NCBI GenBank assembly: GCA_023212695.1
Contig: JALCCG010000105.1
Span: forward strand, 1 to 64,000
Reading direction: 5' to 3'
DNA from: Sporisorium sorghi
Lineage: Eukaryota; Basidiomycota; Ustilaginomycetes; Ustilaginales; Ustilaginaceae
DNA length: 64,000 nt
In this document: positions 1-8,900 of the stretch, in pieces
Layout: every line of letters begins with the position of its first letter
Position numbering within the stretch: position 1 is the first letter of the stretch
Translations under genes and position numbers: made by a program
Notes under the pieces: model-generated
Told to the model about the DNA's origin: nothing
Seen by the model: the letters and a program-made list of their open reading frames with translations, nothing else
Databases searched by the model: none

Positions 1-3
1 AAA

Positions 4-79
<76 letters not shown>

Positions 80-887
80 AGAATCAAATGGTGAAACAAA
101 AAGCAAATCGCAAAAAAGTGCGCGTCATCAGAAAGAAAGCTTTCGGCGCGCCCGACTGTCGAGCGTGTGCGAGAGACGAGAAGAAAACGAAACGAAAAGG
201 CCAACATGTGTAAGCTCTGTCGCAGTGTTCGTTTGCCTCTTTATCTCTTGGCGTTGCTCTTGAGCAGTGTGCGCACTGTGATACGAGCGGCATCACGCAC
301 GGCATCACGCACGGCATACACACCCACACACGAACAAAAGCGAGAAGAGGGAAAGTGTGGTTGCATGCAGAGAGCTGTGCAAGAGCAGTGAAGGGCGTGC
401 GTGCGTGTTGCTTGGAAAAGCCCAAAAGTGGCACGGTGCATGCCGCTCTCCAACCATTGTTGCGACACGCAGGCTCGAGAAGGAACCTCTTCGGTTATTC
501 CTGACAGACGGCGGCGGTGCTTATCATTCTCGTCTCTTTGCGCTCTCTCTTCTCTTTCATCTCCGTTCTTTTGTTTGTTCCAGTCCAAACCCCCTCTCTC
601 ATCATCTTCGGAACGAGCGACCGACGCACGCAAGCACGCACTCAAGTACACGCACACGCACACGCACACGCACACGCACACGCACACGCACATTCCTTCT
701 TCCTTGCTTCTTTTCCTGCACTTTCGGTCCCGAACAGCAGCGGCCTGTGACACTCGTTGTCAGTCAGCAGCGCAAACGGCTCTTTACACTCGGACAAGCC
801 TACTCGTCGAAAGAGAGAGCACAGAGCACAGAGCATATCACTCGCTCAGCTTCCGACCTCCCTTTGACACCATCGCGCCGTGCGCTA
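1..887. other. Left-edge intergenic DNA and 5' leader of the CDF gene
   Basis: I see no gene here. The window opens with a poly(A) run covering about positions 1-77 (one C at position 4). A hexanucleotide microsatellite of CACACG units lies at about 648-692. The sequence from 530 to 887 is pyrimidine-rich, as expected for a promoter or 5' leader. The downstream frame stays open back to position 357, but that stretch starts at a GTG and is simple-sequence in character, so I treat it as non-coding. Confidence 0.5.
648..692. repeat. CACACG microsatellite
   Basis: About seven near-perfect copies of a CACACG unit lie in the presumed 5' leader of the CDF transporter gene. The repeat is out of the coding region if translation starts at 888. 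Confidence 0.85.
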
Positions 888-3800
888 ATGCCTTCGTCGT
901 CGGCCAACACGCACAACGGACTTTCCCGCCGCTCACTTTCCCCAAGCAACACCACCACCTCTTCAAAAACGATTGCTGGCGATCGTGTCCTCTCAGACTC
1001 ACGTCTGGCCAACCTCCCCAACAGTGCGCATGGCTCGAGCGCAAACACCCTGGAATCGTCCTCCTCGATAGACCAACCGCACAAGCGAACCGCGTCGACT
1101 CTCACACACAAGCGCTCCGTCAAGTCCATCACCAAGGAGTACGAAGAGCGTTGTGACACTTCGCCTTCAGCGTACTTGCGCCCGCCTGCGTCTTCCTCTC
1201 GACCATCATCACCTACGTCTCCAACGGCGCAGCTTTCTCCCACTGCGTCTTCGTTTCATCACAGCCTCGACGTGCCATCGAGTCGCAACGTCCCTCCTCT
1301 GCAGAAACGCAACTCGTTCTTGCTCACTAGCGATTCCGATCCTACTGCTCTCGCTTCGACACCTCCGCGCGCGAGAAGTCTCAGCAGTAGCAGCACCACC
1401 AGCAGCTCTGGTTCCGCCTTTTCCAGATCTCCTTCCATACGGCTTGCTAGTGGATCTTATCCTTCCACTCTAAGGCCACCGCTGAAAAAGTCGTCCAGCT
1501 CTTCCATTCGTTCGCTTCCCGAGCCGCCTTCGCTGCCGGATCAGCCCACGGACAAGCTTCCAAACGCAACGTCCCCGACAGAGAAGCAGAGCGATACGCA
1601 CCACGAGCACGAGCACGAGCACGAGCCAATCACCATCATGACGACCTCAGCGGATGAAAGTTCCGATAGGATTTCAGAACCCATCGCTCCTTCAGGACAA
1701 GCTCAGCGCGCGCAACACGACCACGATCATGGCGCAGCTGCGGACAGCAAGACTCAGGATGAAGCAGAGGATGAAGCAGAGGATGAAGCCTTGTACAAAG
1801 ACATGGACAGTGTCGTCGACCTCAGTGGCCCACAAACAAACGGCGCATCTTTGCCCGTTCCCGCCCCTGTCAACTTCGCCAACATGACGCTCGCCGAACG
1901 ACGTGAACACTCGCGCAGACACTCTCGCGTGCACAGCCGCAACCTCAGCGTCTTCTTCCCACGTCCAGGCACCGACGCTGAAGCCGAAGCCGATGGCGCA
2001 AAAGCGCGCGAGCACTTTGAGCTGCCTGTCGACACCAACAGTGGTCCAGCACAGAGCACTTCCGCATCCAGTACGTCCTTTGGCGATTCGGCTTCCAAAG
2101 TGCACCGTCGTGGAGGAAGCGGCAATCGCCCTCAGATCACTGTCAGCACCGACGCCAGCACACTCTCGCCCCGTTCCGCCAGCTTTGCTGCTCTCACCGC
2201 AAATCAACAGCAGCCTAGTAGCGGCAGCGCCACCAGCTACAACATCAACAACAACAACAACAAGCTCGAGACTCCCAGCCATCTCGGAACCGATCTCAGC
2301 CCGAGTCCCACCAAGAGCAGACGTGGACATCACCACCGTCACAGCGTCGCCATGCTCGACGCTGGTCTCAGCCCCATCACGCCCAAGCACAATGGCCATG
2401 GCATGGAGAGATCCACTTCATCGACCTCTTACAACTCGGACGCTTCGTATGTCGCGCCCTTTGACTCCGGCGTGGATCATCACTCGCACTCGCACAGGCA
2501 CCCGCACGATCACCACCACGGCCATGATCATCATCACGACCACGGCCACAGTCATCAGCATCGACGCTCGCTGCACGCTCGAACCGTCTCCGCGCTAGGT
2601 CACATTCCGCAAGCCTCGCGACCACTGCTGCTGTTTGGCACGTCGCATTTTGGTCTGGGTGCAGCGCTGTGGATGGCAGGTCAAGAGGTCGACTCCCTCT
2701 CAGCCACCGGCTTGGGCTACCTCGTCGTATTCGACGCCATGGGCATTCTCAGTAGCGCCATCTCGGACTGGGCGCTCGAGTGGGAGCAACACGCCAGCGA
2801 TCTGCGCAGGCGCAGCGGAAAGCCCGAGGGCACCACCATGAAGCGTCCGTACGGCATGCACCGTGCCTCGACGCTGCTCCACTTTGTGCAGACCATCTAC
2901 CTGCTCTTTGCGAGCGTCTATGTGCTCAAGGAGTCAGTCGAGCATGCTTTGCTCGAAGGTGGCAGTGGAGACGCCGTGAGCGCGGCGGAGGCACTGATCG
3001 AGTCGGCTTCGGGCCACGATCACTCTCATGCGCACGCCGAGCACTCGATGGGGATCGTGATGCCAAACCTGCTGCTGGCGCTGTCGCTGGCTGCCTGTGT
3101 GTTTTCCAACATTGTCATGGGCAATCACGCGAAGCTGGTCGCGGCGTGCGGCATCAGTACGGCTGCGTCGGGTGGAGCGCCGGGCGGACCACGCCACGGA
3201 CGCAGCGGATCGGTGCTGATGCGGCCGTCGGAGCTGGCCTCGCCGCTGCTGGCCCTCTTGGCGAACCCGTTCAGCCTGACGGTGCTCTTCTTCAGCTCTG
3301 CGCTGCTGTTCGCGGGTCTCACCATGCCCTCGATCCAGGTCGCTGCGCTGGACAAGGTCCTGGCAGGCCTCGAAGCGGTGTCCATGTTCTACGTCGCCTA
3401 CCCCGCGTCGGTCGCGCTGGGCAAAGTGCTGCTGCAAACCGCGCCATCGGACGCATCGCCGCACAAGCAGCAGCTCAAACGCGCGCTGAAAGTGGTCGAG
3501 CAGAACCCGCTCGTTTCGTACGTGCCGCCACCCAATGTTTGGCAGCTCACCCCGCCGACTTCGGCGCTCGTGCAGCCGGATCGTGGCTCGGGGATGCTCT
3601 CCGGCGGCAGCAGTAGCAGCAGTGGCGGAAGAGGCGTGCATTTCGGCAGCAAGAGCGCGTCGTTGGTGGTGGCGGTCACGGTGTTTCTGCGGGCAGATGC
3701 ATCGGACGAGGACTGCTTTGATATGACCAAGTGGGTGTGGGAGAAGCTGGCGCCGAGTGTGGGGGCGGGAAGGGGGCTGATGGCGGGAGAGATGCTGCGC

Positions 3801-4040
3801 GGTACGCAGAGGGCGGGCGAGCTGACGGTTTGTGTGAAGAGGGAGGGGCATGAGGAGGATGGGGCCGAGAAGAGCTTTGGTGGTTGTCAGCATGATCATG
3901 GCGGGCATCATCATCATTACGGGCATGATCACAGCCATCATGGTCACGGTCATGCGCATTCCTCGCACTTGCACTCGCACGATCACAGCCATGAGCACCA
4001 CCACGGGCACGATCATGGCCACTCGCATCATCACCATTGA
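888..4040 (+). CDS. CDF-family zinc transporter, Zrg17-like
   Basis: This encodes 1050 aa from the ATG at 888; the same frame is open further upstream but without an ATG. The first ~530 residues are a low-complexity Ser/Thr/Pro-rich region with a short His-Glu repeat. His-rich blocks sit just before the membrane domain (about residues 530-560), in a loop (near 710) and at the extreme C-terminus (about 1000-1050). Hydrophobic segments between about residues 575 and 870 form the transporter domain, followed by a small cation-efflux C-terminal domain. TM2 reads F-D-A-M-G without the usual HxxxD zinc-site histidine, and I see no HxxxD in TM5. In yeast, Zrg17 is the partner lacking a full zinc site that pairs with Msc2 in the ER membrane, so the inferred role is a regulatory subunit of a heteromeric ER zinc importer. 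Msc2 itself is the alternative. Confidence 0.65.
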   Translation: MPSSSANTHNGLSRRSLSPSNTTTSSKTIAGDRVLSDSRLANLPNSAHGSSANTLESSSSIDQPHKRTASTLTHKRSVKSITKEYEERCDTSPSAYLRPPASSSRPSSPTSPTAQLSPTASSFHHSLDVPSSRNVPPLQKRNSFLLTSDSDPTALASTPPRARSLSSSSTTSSSGSAFSRSPSIRLASGSYPSTLRPPLKKSSSSSIRSLPEPPSLPDQPTDKLPNATSPTEKQSDTHHEHEHEHEPITIMTTSADESSDRISEPIAPSGQAQRAQHDHDHGAAADSKTQDEAEDEAEDEALYKDMDSVVDLSGPQTNGASLPVPAPVNFANMTLAERREHSRRHSRVHSRNLSVFFPRPGTDAEAEADGAKAREHFELPVDTNSGPAQSTSASSTSFGDSASKVHRRGGSGNRPQITVSTDASTLSPRSASFAALTANQQQPSSGSATSYNINNNNNKLETPSHLGTDLSPSPTKSRRGHHHRHSVAMLDAGLSPITPKHNGHGMERSTSSTSYNSDASYVAPFDSGVDHHSHSHRHPHDHHHGHDHHHDHGHSHQHRRSLHARTVSALGHIPQASRPLLLFGTSHFGLGAALWMAGQEVDSLSATGLGYLVVFDAMGILSSAISDWALEWEQHASDLRRRSGKPEGTTMKRPYGMHRASTLLHFVQTIYLLFASVYVLKESVEHALLEGGSGDAVSAAEALIESASGHDHSHAHAEHSMGIVMPNLLLALSLAACVFSNIVMGNHAKLVAACGISTAASGGAPGGPRHGRSGSVLMRPSELASPLLALLANPFSLTVLFFSSALLFAGLTMPSIQVAALDKVLAGLEAVSMFYVAYPASVALGKVLLQTAPSDASPHKQQLKRALKVVEQNPLVSYVPPPNVWQLTPPTSALVQPDRGSGMLSGGSSSSSGGRGVHFGSKSASLVVAVTVFLRADASDEDCFDMTKWVWEKLAPSVGAGRGLMAGEMLRGTQRAGELTVCVKREGHEEDGAEKSFGGCQHDHGGHHHHYGHDHSHHGHGHAHSSHLHSHDHSHEHHHGHDHGHSHHHH

Positions 4041-4689
4041 TTCAACACAGCGACCGCACAGCTGCAATTTGCTAGTAGCACCCTCTTTCATTCCACGTCC
4101 TTCTCAGACCTTGCAACACGCGGAAGGGAACATAGATTCACGTCCGCACACCATCGTACTTCCGATCGACTGCTGCCCCTTGTACAAGTGAGAATCGTTG
4201 GGTCAACGGCTAAGCATTTTTGGGCTGTCGGAGTTGGCCGAGAGAGCGGTGACTTTTTTCTCTCGGCTGCACGTGCGTCTCGGTGACTCGAAATCTCGAT
4301 AGCAGATCTGCAGTGATTTGAGGGGGATTTGCCCGATCCGGAGTGACTTTTTGAGAAGGAAAAAAAAAAAAAAAAGGGATCAAGACGGCGGATCTTCGGG
4401 ATGCACCAACACAGTCATGCAGCTGTGAGCGATTTTCAGAAGATCTGTTTTTGCGATCCTTCATCTCGGCCTTGTCAACTTTCCACGTCCTCTTCCTATT
4501 CTTCATACGCACCCTCGACGACATCGAGACACCTCAGCAGCGATCTTCAACTGCTCCATCGTCGCTTCGATCATACATAGCGCTTTTTCCGAGGTCAACG
4601 CTCGCAACGCATCGATCTCCAGCTTCACTTCGCACTTACGTACCTCTCTGCCATCGGAACGACTTTGCACAATCGCTTAAGCACGCACA
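4041..4689. other. Intergenic: CDF gene 3' end and HIS1 promoter
   Basis: This is about 650 bp between two genes on the same strand. It holds a 16-nt poly(A) run at 4360-4375 and pyrimidine-rich DNA leading to the HIS1 start. I see no gene. Confidence 0.5.
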
Positions 4690-5628
4690 ATGTCGAACCT
4701 GCTTAGCGCGGAGAACCTGAACGGGCGACTGCTGTTCGCCATCCCGAAAAAGGGTCGTTTGTACGAAAAGTGTCTCGAGATCCTCGCGGGGGCGGATATC
4801 CAGTTCAAGCGGCAGCACCGGCTCGACGTGGCGCTTGTGCAGAACCTGCCCATCGCTCTGGTCTTCTTGCCCGCAGCTGACATTCCGCGATTCGTAGGCG
4901 AGGGAAATGTCGACTTGGGGATTACGGGGCAGGACATGGTAGCTGAAGCGGGGGAAAAAGTGTCTGCGTTGGTGAGTGAGGAGCTGCAGCTTGGGTTTGG
5001 CAAGTGTTCGCTGCAGGTGCAGATCCCGGATCCCGCATTGCCTGCGAACGCGGGCAAGGGCATTGCGCGCGTGGAGGATCTAGTCGGCAAGAAGGTCGCG
5101 ACGAGCTTCGACTATCTCGCCGGCAAGTACTTTGACGAGCTCGATGCAAAGGTGGGCGCAGGAAGGACGCAGATCGAGTACGTCGGCGGCTCCGTCGAAG
5201 CCGCGTGCGCTTTGGGGCTGGCAGACGGCATCGTGGACCTCGTCGAGAGCGGCGAGACCATGCGCGCCTGCGGACTGACCGCCATCAGCACCCTGCTCAC
5301 TTCCCAAGCCGTACTCATCAAACCAACCACCCCCCACTCCCGCTCCGACACGGACTTGATCAACCTCATCACCGCCCGCATCCGCGGCGTCATCGCAGCT
5401 TCCAAATACGTTCTCTGCCAGTACAACGTCCAGAAGAAGGACCTCGAACAGGCCCTTGCCATCACGCCTGGCAGGAGGGCTGCGACCGTTAGCCCGCTCG
5501 AGGAAAAGGACTGGAACGCCGTCAGCTCCATGGTGCTCAAGGCCGAAGTCGCGACGATTATGGACAAGCTCGAGCAGATCGGCGCCAGCGATATCTTGAT
5601 CGTTGGCATCAACAACTGTCGTGTCTAA
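4690..5628 (+). CDS. HIS1: ATP phosphoribosyltransferase (histidine biosynthesis, step 1)
   Basis: This enzyme joins ATP and PRPP to give phosphoribosyl-ATP, the first committed step of histidine synthesis in the cytosol. The 312-aa single-exon frame begins with the family's N-terminal strand and the segment A-I-P-K-K-G-R-L. It continues with the L-G-I-T-G-Q-D motif (residues ~77-83) and the PRPP-binding region around E-S-G-E-T-M-R (~178-184). A C-terminal domain of about 80 residues, ending near I-L-I-V-G-I-N-N, corresponds to the histidine-binding regulatory domain of long-form HisG enzymes. The length matches fungal His1 proteins, so allosteric inhibition by histidine is expected. It is convergent with the paladin-like gene. 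Confidence 0.96.
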   Translation: MSNLLSAENLNGRLLFAIPKKGRLYEKCLEILAGADIQFKRQHRLDVALVQNLPIALVFLPAADIPRFVGEGNVDLGITGQDMVAEAGEKVSALVSEELQLGFGKCSLQVQIPDPALPANAGKGIARVEDLVGKKVATSFDYLAGKYFDELDAKVGAGRTQIEYVGGSVEAACALGLADGIVDLVESGETMRACGLTAISTLLTSQAVLIKPTTPHSRSDTDLINLITARIRGVIAASKYVLCQYNVQKKDLEQALAITPGRRAATVSPLEEKDWNAVSSMVLKAEVATIMDKLEQIGASDILIVGINNCRV

Positions 5629-5929
5629 GGAGAAGAACCCACTTTCAGAGGGTGAAGGAGGATTAGAGGCTTGCTTGCTCCACGTCATCACCGTCGTTTA
5701 TGTTGTCGGCTAGATCTGCATTCTCAAAAACATCCAAAGACCCTGCCAGATCGCTGTGTGTGCGCCTCCCTCACTCTCTGCCTGTGTATCACACATGGCC
5801 ATCCTCTCGCCCAAACCAAGCATGCGCGCTCAGAAACAGCCAGCTGAGTCTCTCTCACTTCGTCACACGTCAAACGCTTGATCGAGCCTGTTTCCTCTTT
5901 TCCATTGTATGAGCGATGTACTCTGCCTT
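5629..5929. other. Convergent intergenic spacer
   Basis: This is 301 bp between the stop of HIS1 (+) and the stop of the paladin-like gene (-). It must hold both 3' ends. I see no gene or repeat. Confidence 0.5.
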
Positions 5930-8900
5930 CTACTCGAGCCGATCGCGCCCCAGAATGTTGCCAATCTCCCTCCTCGGCTGCAACCAACCCAAAAACGACG
6001 GGAACCTCCTCCCCGCGCCGTCCGTAAACGCCGTCGAGCTCGACATCTGCGACGACACCGACTCGGACCTCTTTCTACCACCACCGCCCACTGGCTGCTC
6101 CTCCACACCCTCCTCCAACCCCACCGCCGGCCCACCGCCGCCCAGCGCCGGCCACAGCGGCACAAACCCGTCCGCCTCGCTCTTCTCCAACAAGTAGTTC
6201 GCAAACGTGATCAGATACCCATACCTCTGCAGGTAGTTGGTAAACACCGTACTGAGATGCTTGTACTTCTTGGTGCCCACCTCGGCATTGTCGGCGCGCA
6301 GCTTTGAGTCGTAGATGGCCTTGCGCAGGTTCTGCACCGCCTCCATGCGATCGATCGCACGGTCCGTCAGCTTCTTAGCCAGCTTGCCGTGCGACAGCAC
6401 ACCCACGAGCTGCAGGATGGTGCGCCACTCGCCCTGCAGCCGCAGATCGTCCTCGCGGTTGTCGAGGTTGTCCTTGGGCTGCCCGAACGACGCATCGTCG
6501 TCGTCGTCTCCAGCAGGACTGATCGCCTGCACACCACCTGCCGCGGCGTCGCCGCCCGTCGCAGAGCTGGGCAGCACCATCGAGCCTGACATCTCGTAGC
6601 TCGCCACCAGATTGTCGCCGTAGTGCCACACGGTCGACACGAGCGACGCAATCACCATGCCCGTCGTCGTGCGCCCGCGACCCATCTGACAGTTGAACAC
6701 ACACGCAGAGCCCGTCTGCAGCGCCGTGATCACGCGCTCCTCGAGCTGCGAAAACACCGCAGGCACGGGCGCCTGCTCGTCTGTAATCGCAAGTCGGGCA
6801 TAGTCCACCTTGTACCCTTCGCGCTGCACGAGCTCGTACACCTCGCGCGGCGTAAGCACGTCGCCCTCCTTGACCGTCTCCCACACAGGAATGATGTCGA
6901 ACTCGCCCTGCCGGATCTCGGTCTCGTCGTGGAGCAGCACGCGTCCGCCGCGCTCGGCGGCTTCCTTGAGCATGTCGTTCTTCAGCGCCACCTCCATGCC
7001 TTCCACCACATCCGTCGTGACGCCCGTGGCCTCGATGTTGGTGATCGGCTGGTCGGCCAAACGCAGCACATGCGGGCGACCGTTGACGTACAGCACGGGC
7101 TCCTCTCGAAGCGATGTCCACACAACCTTGGCCGGTCCATTGGGCGCCGCGCCCATCCGCGTCAAGCCTCGACGCAGACCATCCACAGTAGGCATGCCCG
7201 ACCCCCACGTTTCGCGGCCATGCGTCATAAGCGGCGTCTTGGGCGTCATCGGCGTCGAAGGCTGATTCGCCCCATTCGCCTGCCCAGGCGGCGTCAGCAG
7301 CAGCGGCACACCACGCAGATTGGGCATGCCATCAATACGCTCCGGCAAACCCAGCTTGAGAATGCCGCTGAAAAAGTCCGACTTGAGCATCGTGTACGCC
7401 GACAAGATGCTCCCGTTGCGATGCGAAACCACCTCCTGCACCTCGTCCGACAGCGCCACGCCGTCGCTCGCATCCACTTTCTGCAATGGCATGATGGTCG
7501 AGATGTCGATCTTGTCAAACTCCTTGGCGATGGTCTCGAACACGGGCTGGCGCGTCACAAACGAGCGGAAGCTCGGCGAGGCTTCCAGCAGGTCGGGTCG
7601 AGTCTGGGTGAGATACGACTGGAAGACGATGAGCAAAAAGTAGCGACGCAGGTTGTGGATGGCGCTCTGGACGTGTTTCTTGCGCAGCGCTTCGTCTTCG
7701 GTGTCTTCGGCAGCGAGGCGCGCTTCCTCGATGGCCTCGCGCAGGTTGGTGACGGTCGCGCATTGATCGATGCAATCATCGACCATTTTCTTCACCTCCA
7801 AGCCTCTGGGGATGACACGGAGTAGGCTGTTGATGACGTGGTAGCTCAGAGGCGCCCGCTTCGGCGGCTGGGTCTCGTCGGCAGACTGCGAGTCGAGAGC
7901 GTCGTCGAGCAGGTCGGCATTGACCGTCTCACGTGCGTATGGAGTCGTAGAGCCGCTGTCCTGCGCCGAGCCAGAGAGTCGGAGCCCGTCCGAGTCTTGG
8001 GCTTTCGGATCGTTTTCGTCCTCGTGCACCTCCTGCAGCTTGGCCTCGGGCAGCTTGCTATGTCCCTGCTTGAGCCAGCGAGCAATCATGAGGATGAGCA
8101 CGGCAGTCATGGTGCTGCGACCCCTTCCGAGCTGGCAGTTGAGCACGACAGGCTGTCGCTCCACATTGGCCTGCAGCACCGTCGAAAGGAGCTCGCTGAT
8201 GTCGGAAAAGTCGGGCGGCTTCTCGGCCGTCATGGGGATCCTCCGGAAGCGCAGCTGAACCTTGTCCTTGAAGTCGGTGCCGATGTTGGACATGATGTCC
8301 TGCACTGTGTCCACATCCGCCGCAGTTGCCTCTTCCCAGATGGGGATGATGGTGCCGTCGGACGTCTCGGTGTGGAGCAATAGACGCCCCTCGCCAGATT
8401 CGAGCTCGTTGACAACGTCATTCTTGAGACGATCTTCGAGTAGCAAGAGGCGATCCCAGTTGATACCGCTGTACGCCTTGATGTTGCGAAGGGACATGCC
8501 CTTTTGACGGAGACAGTAGGGCTTGCCGTTGACGTAGACGATGGGCTCTTCTCGCAGATTGATCCAGGTGACGGTGCGCGTAGGCAAGCTCGAGGCTTCG
8601 GTCTTGCTTGCATAATGCTCCAGGAGGGCGGCGACGACATTGCGGATGCCGTCGACGGTGGGCTGACCCGTGGCAAAGATGTTGCTGCCCGGGATGCGGC
8701 GGAAGTTGACGGTGCCGCGGATGGGCAGACCCGCATTGCGTTCGATGAACTTGCGCCAAATGTCGCACTTGAGCAGCGTGAAGGGACGCAGCACGATACC
8801 GGCGCGGTTGCGGATGACATAGTCGGCGAACTCATCTCCCGGCACCTGGGCGCCCTGGCCGGAGACCTCGCCGAATCGGCTCTGCAGCTTCTCGTTGGTG

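Noticed and set aside
357..887. Upstream extension of the CDF reading frame.
   Set aside because: It begins at GTG, translates the CACACG microsatellite and has no ATG before 888.
2934..4091. A 385-codon minus-strand frame with Met-Val-rich and Arg-Gln-rich parts.
   Set aside because: It is antisense to the His-rich end of the CDF gene; repeated CAT/ATG complementarity explains the methionines.
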